This document shows, piece after piece, positions 8,019 through 15,761 of a DNA stretch of 37,225 bases (position 1 is its first letter; each line of letters opens with the position of its first letter). The notes under the pieces are model-generated. The model searched no databases, was not told the origin of the DNA, and was given only the letters and a program-made list of their open reading frames with translations. This stretch comes from Actinomycetota bacterium (GTDB lineage: Bacteria; Actinomycetota; Actinomycetes; Actinomycetales; Microbacteriaceae), in NCBI GenBank assembly GCA_030840335.1, contig JAUZFR010000108.1:1-37225 (forward strand), in the 5' to 3' direction. A program made the position numbers and the translations under genes.

Positions 8019-9494
8019 TCAGACAGCGATGGTGCCCGGCAATTCCAGCCGGAACTGAGTGCGACCCGGCGCGCTCTCGACCGAGACTTCGCCGCCGTGG
8101 CCGTCAATGACCGCCTTCACGATCGCGAGTCCGAGACCCGTGCTGCCCGCCGCACGCGACCGCGACGAGTCGCCGCGAGCGAACCTCTCGAATAGGGTCG
8201 ATGCCAGCCCGTCAGCGATGCCCGGGCCGTCATCCGTCACTGTGATGATTGCGTCTCCATCCGCTCCGACCGTGAGTTCGGTGACGACACTCGTTCCGGC
8301 CGGTGTGTGAACGCGGGCATTGCTCAGCAGGTTCGCAACGACCTGATGAATGCGCTGGCCGTCGCCAAGGATCATCACTGGTTCGTCGGGAAGTTCGAGC
8401 GCCCATTCGTGGTCGTCCCCGGCGACGTGCGCATCGCCGACACAGTCGACGAGAAGACGCGACAGGTCGATGGATGTCATCTCGAGATCGCGTCCCTCGT
8501 CGAGTCGAGCGAGCAGCAGCAGGTCCTCGACCAGGGACGTCATGCGAACGGCTTCGGATTCGACGCGCCCAAGTGAGTGAGTGACATCCTCGGGCAGCTT
8601 GTAGTTGCCGCGGCGGGTGAGTTCGGCGTAGCCACGGATGGAGGCGAGCGGAGTCCGAAGCTCGTGGCTCGCATCCGCAACGAACTGGCGCACCTTGCTC
8701 TCGCTGGCCTGCCGTGCGCGGAGGGCGTCATTCACATGCCCCAGCATGCTGTTGAGCGCGGCGCCGACCTGGCCGACCTCCGTGCGCTGGTCGGTGTCGG
8801 CATCCGGAACCCGCACCGAGAGGTCGACCTCGCCGCGATCGAGCGGCATGGATGCGACCTCGGTCGCGGTCGCCGCGACCCGGCGAAGTGGGCGCAGCGC
8901 GTACGAGACGATGCCCCAGGTCGCAAACGCGACAAGGAGGATGCCTCCCAGCGAGATGCCGCCGAGCGCGAGCCCGGATCGAAGAAGAGTGCTCTGAGTG
9001 TCAGCGAGCGGATACGCGAAGTACTCGTAGAACTTCAGCGTGTTTCCCGCGTTGTCGATCGCCGTCAACTGACGGGTGCGGATGACGCGGAAGTCGCCGT
9101 AGCCCGTGATGGTGACGTTGGTCAGGTCGCTGCTGGTATTGATGCCAAGCAACGGTGCGAGCTGTGACGCGGTCAGCGACTGCGCCGCTCCGCCGAACGT
9201 CGGTACCTGCCCGACAATTGTCTTGCCAGAAGACTGTGCCGTGATCGTGCCCGGCTGGAGTCCCGGGGTGTTCCCGCCCTCGGGCAGTCCCTGATTGCTG
9301 TCGAGTCCGCCCAGCCGTTCCGCGACTGCGGCGTTGCGGTGGAGTTGGTTGTTAATCGGCGTCAGCAGGTTGAGATACAGCGAGAAGACGCTGATACCGC
9401 CAACCACAATACTGAGCAGCGTGAAGAGTGCGACCACGCTGATGACGAGTCGCCGCCGGAGGGTCCACGGAGCGCGGCTGAGCCGCCACTTCAT
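8019..9494 (-). CDS. Sensor histidine kinase of an OmpR-type two-component system
   Basis: The 491-residue kinase has a first membrane helix (about 15-38), an extracytoplasmic sensor of about 130 residues, a second helix (about 172-198), a HAMP linker, and a HisKA domain with the phospho-acceptor His in FVADASHELRTPLASIRGY (about 275). The ATPase domain shows N box QVVANLLSNARVHTP, G1 DDGPGIADG and the FERFARGDSSR/GLGLAIVKA blocks. It should phosphorylate the regulator encoded just upstream; the two genes overlap by four bases (9491-9494). The sensor domain is Ser/Thr/Gly-rich, with no ligand-binding fold I can name. The combination resembles the TrcS/MprB-like kinases of actinomycetes. Confidence 0.95.
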   Translation of the reverse strand: MKWRLSRAPWTLRRRLVISVVALFTLLSIVVGGISVFSLYLNLLTPINNQLHRNAAVAERLGGLDSNQGLPEGGNTPGLQPGTITAQSSGKTIVGQVPTFGGAAQSLTASQLAPLLGINTSSDLTNVTITGYGDFRVIRTRQLTAIDNAGNTLKFYEYFAYPLADTQSTLLRSGLALGGISLGGILLVAFATWGIVSYALRPLRRVAATATEVASMPLDRGEVDLSVRVPDADTDQRTEVGQVGAALNSMLGHVNDALRARQASESKVRQFVADASHELRTPLASIRGYAELTRRGNYKLPEDVTHSLGRVESEAVRMTSLVEDLLLLARLDEGRDLEMTSIDLSRLLVDCVGDAHVAGDDHEWALELPDEPVMILGDGQRIHQVVANLLSNARVHTPAGTSVVTELTVGADGDAIITVTDDGPGIADGLASTLFERFARGDSSRSRAAGSTGLGLAIVKAVIDGHGGEVSVESAPGRTQFRLELPGTIAV

Positions 9495-10255
9495 CGCGTC
9501 GGCTTCAGGATGTAGCCCACGCCTCGCACGGTGTGGATCATCGGAGCGCGCCCTGCATCGATCTTCTTGCGCAGGTACGAAATGTAGATCTCGACGACGC
9601 TGGACTTGCCACCGAAGTCGTAGCTCCAGACCCGGTCGAGAATCTGCATCTTGCTGACAACCCGCCGCGCGTTGCGCATGAGGTAGCGCAGCAGCTCGAA
9701 CTCCGTGGCGGTCAGGTCGATGATCTCTCCCCCACGCCGCACCTCGTAGCTGTCTTCGTCGAGCTCAAGGTCGCCCACCTCGAGGTGCGAGTCGGAGGAG
9801 TCATCCACTGTCATACCGGACCGGCGGATGAGCCCACGCAGTCTCGCGACGAGCTCCTCGAGGCTGAACGGCTTCGTGACGTAGTCGTCTCCGCCGACGG
9901 TGAGCCCGGCGATGCGATCGTCGACAGAGTCCTTGGCGGTGAGGAACAGGATCGGCGTCTGGTTGCCATCCGTGCGCAGGCGCTGCAACACCTGCAGCCC
10001 GTCGATGTCGGGAAGCATGATGTCGAGCACAATCACATCCGGTCGGAACTCGCGCACGACGCTCAACGCCTTCTGCCCGTCACTGGCCAGCCGCACATCC
10101 CAGCCCTCGTAGCGCAGCGCCATCGAGAGGAGATCGGTCAGCGAATCTTCGTCATCCACAACGACAGCGCGAATGGGGGTGCCGTCCGGGCGGCGCAAAC
10201 GAGGTTGTGCGACCGGAGGAGCGGAGTGCCGGGACTCCGGCGAGAAAGTACTCAT
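9491..10255 (-). CDS. OmpR-family response regulator (TrcR-like)
   Basis: The 254-residue protein has an N-terminal extension of about 28 residues, a receiver domain (acidic pair VVVDDED, phospho-acceptor Asp78 in VIVLDIMLPD, Lys in YVTKPFS) and a winged-helix DNA-binding domain (ELTATEFELL-like LTATEFELLRYLM, then SVVEIYISYLRKKID and IHTVRGVGYILKP). It starts the operon with the kinase gene. The ATG has no ribosome site. AATACT ends six bases before it, which suggests a leaderless transcript. The promoter area carries an inverted repeat and three GAAC words 11 bases apart, the phasing expected for an OmpR-type binding site, so autoregulation is likely. Confidence 0.95.
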   Translation of the reverse strand: MSTFSPESRHSAPPVAQPRLRRPDGTPIRAVVVDDEDSLTDLLSMALRYEGWDVRLASDGQKALSVVREFRPDVIVLDIMLPDIDGLQVLQRLRTDGNQTPILFLTAKDSVDDRIAGLTVGGDDYVTKPFSLEELVARLRGLIRRSGMTVDDSSDSHLEVGDLELDEDSYEVRRGGEIIDLTATEFELLRYLMRNARRVVSKMQILDRVWSYDFGGKSSVVEIYISYLRKKIDAGRAPMIHTVRGVGYILKPTR

Positions 10256-10295
10256 AGTTCCAGTATTGGGAACTTCCTATGAACCAACTGTGAAC
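10256..10295. promoter_or_regulatory. Candidate autoregulatory box of the two-component operon
   Basis: AGTTCC (10256-10261) and GGAACT (10269-10274) form a 19-bp inverted repeat touching the regulator's start codon. GAAC also occurs at 10270, 10281 and 10292, exactly one helical turn apart each time. OmpR-type regulators bind head-to-tail repeats with this spacing. A -10 for the regulator gene (AATACT on the minus strand) lies inside the inverted repeat. Confidence 0.55.
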
Positions 10296-10349
10296 GATGG
10301 ATGCGCGGCGATCGAGAACTTTGACATCGGTGAGAGTGAGAATGGATGC

Positions 10350-10961
10350 GTGACCATCGTGCAGCCCACCCTCGACCTCTGGGACGAGCCGCTGCCCGAC
10401 CATCGCGATCGAATCGTCGCAAATTCCCGCGACCGGGTGGCGTGGTTGCGCGCCCGTAGCCGGGGCGTGACGGCAACGGATGTCGCGCGGCTGTCGAGCA
10501 TCCGTGCCCTCAAGGCGGTGGCACTCGACAAACTCAACGGAAGCGGCTTCGGCGGCAACGCCTACACGGATCACGGTCGCGCTCGCGAGCCGGAAATCGC
10601 GCGCTGGGTGCAGCGCAACCACGGCATCGGCCCCAGTTCAGACCTGTACCACGCGCACGGTCAGCCGCTCCATCTCGCCACTCCGGACGGCGTGGCGACC
10701 CGCGGCAGCACCGTCTTGCTCTGCGAGATCAAGACCACGTCGAGCAGCTGGAGGTCGATTCCGCGCGGCTATCTCCGTCAGGTCTGGTGGCAGCAATACG
10801 TGCTTGGCGCGGAGCGCACGCTTGTCGTCTGGGAGCAGCATCAGGACTTCGTGCCGCTCTCCGCAGAGCCCGAGTTCCGCTGGGTCGAGCGTGACGACAA
10901 CGAGATTTACATGCTGGTCGGGCTTGCCAATCGTCTGCTCGCTCTGATGTCGGGCCGATGA
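10350..10961 (+). CDS. YqaJ-type (lambda exonuclease-fold) nuclease domain protein
   Basis: The 203-residue protein carries a PD-(D/E)xK exonuclease core of the YqaJ type: SRGVTATDVARLSSI, GNAYTDHGRAREPEIARWV, HLATPDGVA with the catalytic Asp, and LLCEIKTTSSSW with the E-x-K pair, followed by YLRQVWWQQYVLGAERTLVVWEQH. Family members process DNA ends in phage recombination, but this type also occurs singly in actinomycete chromosomes. No recombinase, integrase or phage gene is near it. GTG 10350 is my start; GTG 10359 is also possible. A perfect TTGACA sits at 10321 without a clear -10. Its last 55 bases overlap the end of the convergent membrane protein gene. Confidence 0.8.
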   Translation: MTIVQPTLDLWDEPLPDHRDRIVANSRDRVAWLRARSRGVTATDVARLSSIRALKAVALDKLNGSGFGGNAYTDHGRAREPEIARWVQRNHGIGPSSDLYHAHGQPLHLATPDGVATRGSTVLLCEIKTTSSSWRSIPRGYLRQVWWQQYVLGAERTLVVWEQHQDFVPLSAEPEFRWVERDDNEIYMLVGLANRLLALMSGR

Positions 10962-11593
10962 GCGCGCAACCTCCGCGCAGCAATCGACACCCCTAACACC
11001 GCGACCCAGGCGATCGCGAGCGTCGTCGCAACGAGCTCGAGCCTGCTGCCGAAGTTGGCCTGGAAGTTGGTGAGTGAGCACAGCCCGCCGACGCCCGCGA
11101 TGACCCCGACCGCGACGCCCGTCCAGAGCGAGAATCGCGCGAGCGTGCGGTGGTTCTCGGCAAGGGCGGTCTGCAGCATCGCCCAGCAGGCGGCGACGAA
11201 CGCGAACGTCGCACAGGTGATGTGGGTCAGGTCCTGCCAGTCGAACGTCGATCCATACGGCAGCGGGCATCCGGAAGTGCACGTGACCTGAGAGGCGACG
11301 AGGAAGAATCCACACGCAATCCACAGCGACACCGCGGGTGTCCACGCAGCGAGGATGCGAACGCGCGACCGGATGTTCCTGCCCGCGAACGCGATTAGGG
11401 AGCCTCCCGCGACAATGAGCAGCAGGGCGATCTCGAATGTGCGTGCTGTCGGCATGCCGGTTGCGCCCAGTTCACTCACATAGATGTCTCGAGGAATCGT
11501 CAGCCGGGCAATCCAGATGATCACAAGGGCTGAGAGAACCAGACCTGAGCCGACAAGAGTCGTGACGACGTCGACGATTGCGCGCCGCGTCAT
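10907..11593 (-). CDS. DUF998-like integral membrane protein
   Basis: The 228-residue protein has about six hydrophobic segments: near 10-30, 50-72, 82-105, 125-145, 152-175 and 180-202. The overall pattern, with SRLELVATTLAIAWVAVLG near the end and a Cys-containing loop (VTCTSGCPLPYG) between helices 3 and 4, resembles DUF998 proteins, whose function is not known. Its ATG overlaps the stop of the upstream Pr6Pr-type gene (ATGA), so the two membrane proteins form an operon. Its 3' end overlaps the convergent YqaJ gene by 55 bases. I am sure it is a membrane protein and less sure of the family. Confidence 0.75.
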   Translation of the reverse strand: MTRRAIVDVVTTLVGSGLVLSALVIIWIARLTIPRDIYVSELGATGMPTARTFEIALLLIVAGGSLIAFAGRNIRSRVRILAAWTPAVSLWIACGFFLVASQVTCTSGCPLPYGSTFDWQDLTHITCATFAFVAACWAMLQTALAENHRTLARFSLWTGVAVGVIAGVGGLCSLTNFQANFGSRLELVATTLAIAWVAVLGVSIAARRLRAHRPDIRASRRLASPTSM

Positions 11594-12276
11594 GCGGAGA
11601 AGGGCCTATTGTTCCGCGAAACCCAGACCGCGCCCGCGCCGACCAGGCCGACGATCACGGCGATGAGAACCACGTAGAACCCGACGGAGAAGTACCCTTC
11701 GGTCGCGAGCGCCGGGTTGAGGAACGGATACGGGTACCACGGCTTGCCTGTGCGTTCATCGATCGCGAATGGCGCACGGATGAGTGTGTAAGCAGCCCAC
11801 ACGATCGGGAAAATGACGATGATCCGGATGACGCGCCAGCTGAGCGCGCTGCGCCCCGGCGCGAACAACCAGTCCAGTACGAGATAGGCACACGCGACGA
11901 CGTGCAGGATCTCGTTCGACCATTCGACGGTCGTGCCCTGTGGCAGTTCGACTCCTCGCAGCAGCAGGTTGTAGACGACGCCGGTCACTCCCATGTACGT
12001 CACGACGATGACGCGGAAGATCGTGTACCAGCGCGGATCATCCCGCTTCGCGAATGCGAAGCCCGCACCGATGAGCAGCACGACCACGCTGGCAATGTTC
12101 GATTCGATCGTGAAGAAGCTGAAGAAGTTGACCAGCTGGAAGCCGACATCCAGCCCGCCTTTGTGCCAGATCTGGATGCTCCGCTCGAGTTGAGCGACGA
12201 CCGCCGCGACGATAAGCGCTGCCACCACCACCCGCACCACGGCGACGACGTTGCGGTATGCGCTGCTCTTCGTCAA
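11590..12276 (-). CDS. Pr6Pr family membrane protein
   Basis: The 228-residue protein has six hydrophobic helices, with NFFSFFTIESNIASVVVLL after helix 1, a block TYMGVTGVVYNLLLRG, an EILHVVACAYLVLDWLF motif and YPYPFLNPALATEGYFSV near the end. These match the Pr6Pr (FAR-17a/AIG1-like) family of six-helix proteins, whose role is unproven; eukaryotic relatives are hydrolases of fatty acid esters. The start is TTG 12276, with AAAGGG seven bases upstream. It is the first gene of a two-gene operon with the DUF998-like gene (four-base overlap). The 190-base gap upstream holds the promoter and a hairpin repeat. Confidence 0.82.
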   Translation of the reverse strand: MTKSSAYRNVVAVVRVVVAALIVAAVVAQLERSIQIWHKGGLDVGFQLVNFFSFFTIESNIASVVVLLIGAGFAFAKRDDPRWYTIFRVIVVTYMGVTGVVYNLLLRGVELPQGTTVEWSNEILHVVACAYLVLDWLFAPGRSALSWRVIRIIVIFPIVWAAYTLIRAPFAIDERTGKPWYPYPFLNPALATEGYFSVGFYVVLIAVIVGLVGAGAVWVSRNNRPFSA

Positions 12277-12371
12277 GTCTGTTCCCTTTCGAGGCGACTG
12301 TCCCAGTTATCGCCGCACTCAACGAATCGTAGCTGTGGCGCCGTGCTTCCGCCCTCCCACTCACCCCTTGT

Positions 12372-12434
12372 GGGCGGAGAACTCGGCTGCGGGCGGAGTC
12401 ATTTCTCCGCCCGCGAGCATCGACTCCGCCCGCA
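12372..12434. repeat. Four-arm GGGCGGAG hairpin element, copy 1
   Basis: Four arms occur in the order GGGCGGAGA (12372-12380), TGCGGGCGGAGTC (12388-12400), TCTCCGCCC (12404-12412) and GACTCCGCCCGCA (12422-12434). Exact partners are arms 1 with 3 and 2 with 4, an interleaved layout; the shared core also allows a nested fold. It lies 34 bases beyond the GNAT gene stop. Its left half matches copy 2 at 24652, but the right arms are in the opposite order. Confidence 0.85.
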
Positions 12435-12467
12435 GGGTTGGTACCGGGGACGATGGCCGCCGTCGCG

Positions 12468-12998
12468 TCAGAGCGTGCGCTCTCGGACAAAGTCGTGCTC
12501 GTAGTGGCCGCCGAGATAGAACCGCTTGGTGCCCACGCGCACGAACCCGCTCTTCTCGTAAAAGCGGTTTGCCCGCGCATTTTCCTGGTTCACTCCGAGC
12601 CACATTCCGAGAACCCCACGTTCGATCGCGGCGTTGACGGATGACTCAACCAGCGCCTGCGCGATGCCAGCGCCGTGATGCCCAGCCGCCACGTAGACCT
12701 TGCTCAACTCTGCCGTTGGGTGAAGGGAAATCGCGGAGACAACATCCGGGTCGGTCGGTTCGCCGAAGATGATCATCGTGTAACCCGCGACCCGCCCGTC
12801 GACGAAAGCAAGCACGAGCGATCGCTCCGGGTCGGCGAGATAGCCATCGAAGCTCGCCTCGGACAGGTTCTCGGCTATGAACGCAGCGATCGATTCCGCC
12901 GTGGTCGACGGAGGGCAGGCGAGCGGGAATGTCGCCGCGGCGATTTCGGCGAGCGTCGCGGCGTCGGCGGGGACGGCGGCGCGGATCTCAAGTGACAC
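12468..12998 (-). CDS. GNAT family N-acetyltransferase
   Basis: The 176-residue protein is a complete GNAT domain. It begins LEIRAAVPADAATLAEIAAATF, typical of the first strand and helices. It continues with LVLAFVDGRVAGYTMIIFGE and the acetyl-CoA loop region LSKVYVAAGHHGAGIAQALVESSV (motif A, V.aghhG.Gia), and ends NQENARANRFYEKSGFVRVGTKRFYLGG (motif B). It transfers an acetyl group from acetyl-CoA to an amine, possibly a small molecule or the N-terminus of a protein; the substrate cannot be told. GTG 12998 is the start, with AAGGGCG upstream. It follows rplA after its terminator and is probably a separate unit. Confidence 0.93.
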   Translation of the reverse strand: MSLEIRAAVPADAATLAEIAAATFPLACPPSTTAESIAAFIAENLSEASFDGYLADPERSLVLAFVDGRVAGYTMIIFGEPTDPDVVSAISLHPTAELSKVYVAAGHHGAGIAQALVESSVNAAIERGVLGMWLGVNQENARANRFYEKSGFVRVGTKRFYLGGHYEHDFVRERTL

Positions 12999-13019
12999 AG
13001 GAATCGCCCTTCAGATGCG

Positions 13020-13047
13020 AAAAAGGGGCCCGCTCGCGCGGGCCCCT
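13020..13047 (-). terminator. Rho-independent terminator of rplK-rplA
   Basis: GGGGCCCGC (13026-13034) pairs with GCGGGCCCC (13038-13046) around a short loop. On the minus strand it is followed by a T run (plus-strand AAAAA). It lies 15 bases after the rplA stop and would close the secE-nusG-rplK-rplA unit. Confidence 0.93.
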
Positions 13048-13061
13048 CCGTCGTGAATTAG

Positions 13062-13751
13062 CTACAGAACGTTGACGTCCAGTGGGATGCCGGGGCCGAA
13101 GGTGGTCGAAACCGTGCCCTTCGTGATGTAACGGCCCTTCGAGCTGCTCGGCTTCGAGCGGACGACCTCATCGATCGCCGCCTTGATGTTCTCCGAGAGC
13201 TGCTCCTGCGTGAACGCGGCCTTGCCGACGACAAAGTGCACGTTGGAGTGCTTGTCGACGCGGAACTCGATCTTTCCGCCCTTGATGTCGGAAACGGCCT
13301 TCGCCACATCCGTCGTCACGGTGCCGGTCTTCGGGTTGGGCATGAGGCCGCGGGGGCCAAGCACCTTTCCGAGTCGACCGACCTGGCCCATGAGCTCCGG
13401 AGTCGAGACGGCGGAATCGAACGACGTGTAGCCGCCGGCGACCTTCTCGATGAGCTCCGTGCCACCGACCTCATCGGCGCCCGCGGCGAGAGCGGCCTCA
13501 GCCGCGGCGCCGGTTGCGAACACGATGACGCGAGCGGTCTTGCCCGTTCCGTGAGGAAGGATGACCGTGCCGCGGACCATCTGGTCAGCCTTGCGCGGGT
13601 CGACCCCGAGCTTCAGCGCAACCTCGATGGTGGAGTCGAACTTCTTCGATCCGGTCTCGCGTGCAACCGAAACTGCTTCGGTCGGGGTGTAGAACTTGCC
13701 GTCTTCGATCTTCTCGGCGGCGGCGCGGTACGCCTTTGACTTGGTTGCCAT
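13062..13751 (-). CDS. rplA: 50S ribosomal protein L1
   Basis: The 229-residue protein is full length, with the L1 landmarks [37 protein letters not shown] in the first domain (split here: [18 protein letters not shown]), [25 protein letters not shown] and [18 protein letters not shown]1 binds 23S rRNA at the L1 stalk and can repress the rplK-rplA mRNA. ATG 13751 follows rplK by two bases, so the genes are translationally coupled. A terminator follows. In most actinomycetes rplJ is close downstream; here rplA is followed by unrelated genes. Confidence 0.98.
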   Translation of the reverse strand: MATKSKAYRAAAEKIEDGKFYTPTEAVSVARETGSKKFDSTIEVALKLGVDPRKADQMVRGTVILPHGTGKTARVIVFATGAAAEAALAAGADEVGGTELIEKVAGGYTSFDSAVSTPELMGQVGRLGKVLGPRGLMPNPKTGTVTTDVAKAVSDIKGGKIEFRVDKHSNVHFVVGKAAFTQEQLSENIKAAIDEVVRSKPSSSKGRYITKGTVSTTFGPGIPLDVNVL

Positions 13752-13753
13752 GA

Positions 13754-14185
13754 TTACGCCTCCACCGTGATTCCCATCGAACGGGCAGTGCCCGCGATGA
13801 TCTTGATTGCGGCCTCAATGTCGTTTGCGTTGAGGTCTACCTGCTTCTGCTCGGCGATGGTGCGAACCTGCTCTTTGGTGAGCTTCGCGACCTTGACCGT
13901 GTGCGGGGTCGGAGACCCCTTCTGCACGCCGGCTGCCTTCTTGATGAGCTCCGCTGCCGGAGGCGTCTTCAGGATGAAGGTGAAGGAGCGGTCCTCGTAG
14001 ACGGTGATTTCCACGGGGATGACGTTGCCTCGCTGCGACTCGGTCGCCGCGTTGTACGCCTTGCAGAACTCCATGATGTTCACGCCGTGCTGACCGAGCG
14101 CCGGGCCGATTGGCGGGGCTGGGTTCGCGGCGCCGGCCTGGATCTGAAGCTTGATCAGACCCGTGACCTTCTTTTTCGCTGCCAT
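13754..14185 (-). CDS. rplK: 50S ribosomal protein L11
   Basis: The 143-residue protein shows the L11 signature throughout: [20 protein letters not shown], then [17 protein letters not shown] in the N-terminal domain, and [19 protein letters not shown] followed by the RNA-binding C-terminal domain ending [20 protein letters not shown]11 binds the GTPase-associated centre of 23S rRNA and is needed for stringent response signalling. It sits between nusG and rplA in the usual order. Confidence 0.98.
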   Translation of the reverse strand: MAAKKKVTGLIKLQIQAGAANPAPPIGPALGQHGVNIMEFCKAYNAATESQRGNVIPVEITVYEDRSFTFILKTPPAAELIKKAAGVQKGSPTPHTVKVAKLTKEQVRTIAEQKQVDLNANDIEAAIKIIAGTARSMGITVEA

Positions 14186-14267
14186 TATTTTCCTTTTCTC
14201 GTGCCGCGCGAGGGCGGCGCTCCCACAGACCGGGCCATTCCCGGCAGTGGTGGTTTGTGTTGCAGCC

Positions 14268-15278
14268 TTACAGCTTAGTCACTTGTTCGAAGCTGAGCTC
14301 GACCGGAGTCTCGCGCTCGAACAGGGAAACCAGCACCGTGAGCTTGCCGCTCTCGGGCTTGATCTCACTGATCGACCCCGGAAGGCCTGCGAACGAACCC
14401 TCCTTGATCGTGATGGTCTCGCCGATCTCGAAGTCGATCTCGGCCGGAATGACGCGAGCCGCGGTCTTGCCCTTGCCACCGGCGGTCTTGGCCGCGGGGG
14501 CTTCGACGATCTGGACGAGGCTCTTCAACATGTTGAAGGCTTCCTCGAAGCGAAGGGGAGTTGGGTTGTGCGAGTTGCCCACGAAGCCGGTCACACCCGG
14601 CGTGTGGCGAACGACAGACCAGCTGTCTTCGTTGAGGTCCATGAGAACGAGAACATAGCCGGGGATACGAACGCGGTTGACCAGCTTGCGCTGCCCGTTC
14701 TTGATCTCGACAACGTCTTCCATCGGAACCTCGACCTGGAAGACATAGTCCTCCATGGCCATCGATACGCGACGGTTCTCGATGTTCTGCTTTACGCGCT
14801 TCTCGAACCCGGCGTAGGAGTGGATGACATACCACTTGCCCGGCTTCGACCGCAGTTCGAGTCGGAACGCGTCATAAGGGTCTGCCTCGACCGGCTCGCC
14901 GTCATCGTTCAACTCCGGACCGTCGTACGGCGTGACATCCGGAACCTCGGCGGCTTCGTCTTCTTCTTCGAGTTCTTCCTCGTCGTCGGTGGCGGCCACG
15001 GCCGCATCCGCCGATTCCGTCGAATCGATCACAAGCGCGCCGTTCACGATCGCGTCGGCCTGGGGGTCGATCGCGGCGTCGATGGCCTCGAGCAACCCGG
15101 CGAGGTCGCCGTTCTCGTCGTCGCCCGCGCTGTCTTCGAGGTGAAGCGCCCCGTTCTCGGCGTTGTCGACGGAAAGCTCGTCAGCGGAAAGCGTGTTGCC
15201 CTCCTGGGCTTCGTCCTCTTCAGACGACTGCTCCGCAGCCGTTGCTAGGTCGATATCCCGGCGGTCAGACTCAGACAC
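14268..15278 (-). CDS. nusG: Transcription termination/antitermination factor NusG with long acidic N-terminal extension
   Basis: The 336-residue protein ends in a standard NusG: the NGN domain starts near residue 148 ([20 protein letters not shown]), followed by [11 protein letters not shown]-type text ([20 protein letters not shown]), TGFVGN and the KOW domain ([20 protein letters not shown] to the end). NusG binds RNA polymerase and couples it to Rho or the ribosome. The first 145 residues are extra and very acidic, with runs such as [14 protein letters not shown]. Long acidic N-termini are known for actinobacterial NusG. GTG 15278 is the start. It lies between secE and rplK, the usual order. 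Confidence 0.97.
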   Translation of the reverse strand: MSESDRRDIDLATAAEQSSEEDEAQEGNTLSADELSVDNAENGALHLEDSAGDDENGDLAGLLEAIDAAIDPQADAIVNGALVIDSTESADAAVAATDDEEELEEEDEAAEVPDVTPYDGPELNDDGEPVEADPYDAFRLELRSKPGKWYVIHSYAGFEKRVKQNIENRRVSMAMEDYVFQVEVPMEDVVEIKNGQRKLVNRVRIPGYVLVLMDLNEDSWSVVRHTPGVTGFVGNSHNPTPLRFEEAFNMLKSLVQIVEAPAAKTAGGKGKTAARVIPAEIDFEIGETITIKEGSFAGLPGSISEIKPESGKLTVLVSLFERETPVELSFEQVTKL

Positions 15279-15370
15279 TTAGATCTCATTTCATTTTCTT
15301 TGCGGTACCGGCACGAGTCCGGAGAAGTATTCGGGCGTCCGGCTGCGGTCTCCGGGCGCGGTCTTTGGAG

Positions 15371-15637
15371 CTATGAACCGAAGATCCAGTTCACCAACGC
15401 TGCGAAGCCATAGTCGAGGCCGGCCACGAGCGCCATCATGATGATGACGAACACGAGCACGACTCCGGTGTAGCCGAAGAGCTCCTTGCGGGTCGGTGTT
15501 ACGACCTTGCGAAGCTCGATGAAGACCTGACGCATGAACAGGCTGAGACGCGCGAATGGGCTGCGCCTTTCGGCGCGGTCCTTTCGAGCGTTGGCGACGA
15601 TGTCCTCACTGGGCTCGTCGATCACTTTCCTTGCCAC
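15371..15637 (-). CDS. secE: Preprotein translocase subunit SecE
   Basis: The 88-residue protein has a charged N-terminal region, then the conserved SecE block SLFMRQVFIELRKVVTPTRKELFGYT, and one membrane helix (about residues 58-80, VVLVFVIIMMALVAGLDYGF). SecE clamps SecY in the Sec translocon. GTG 15637 is the start, as MARKVIDEPSED. It lies directly downstream of tRNA-Trp and upstream of nusG, the standard bacterial arrangement. Confidence 0.97.
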   Translation of the reverse strand: MARKVIDEPSEDIVANARKDRAERRSPFARLSLFMRQVFIELRKVVTPTRKELFGYTGVVLVFVIIMMALVAGLDYGFAALVNWIFGS

Positions 15638-15688
15638 GCTTCCAACCTTTCACCGTCAGCCGCGACCCGCAAACGCGAGTGCAACGTG

Positions 15689-15761
15689 CAGGGCGGACAG
15701 GACTTGAACCTGCAACCTGCGGTTTTGGAGACCGCTGCTCTACCAATTGAGCCACCGCCCT
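15689..15761 (-). tRNA. tRNA-Trp (anticodon CCA)
   Basis: Read on the minus strand the gene folds as a cloverleaf: acceptor AGGGCGG/CCGCCCT, D arm with GGCTCAATTGGTAGAGC, anticodon stem GCGGT/ACCGC enclosing CTCCAAA with anticodon CCA, and a T arm with GGTTCAAGTCC. It is 73 bases long with discriminator G. The 3' CCA is not encoded. It sits upstream of secE, the usual place of trpT in actinomycetes. Confidence 0.97.

Noticed and set aside
10350-10961. Prophage remnant suggested by the YqaJ-type gene
   Set aside because: No other phage, integrase or attachment features nearby; such genes occur singly in actinomycetes.
14151-15248. A 365-codon plus-strand frame opposite nusG
   Set aside because: nusG is certain on the other strand; the frame's composition is shaped by its acidic codons.
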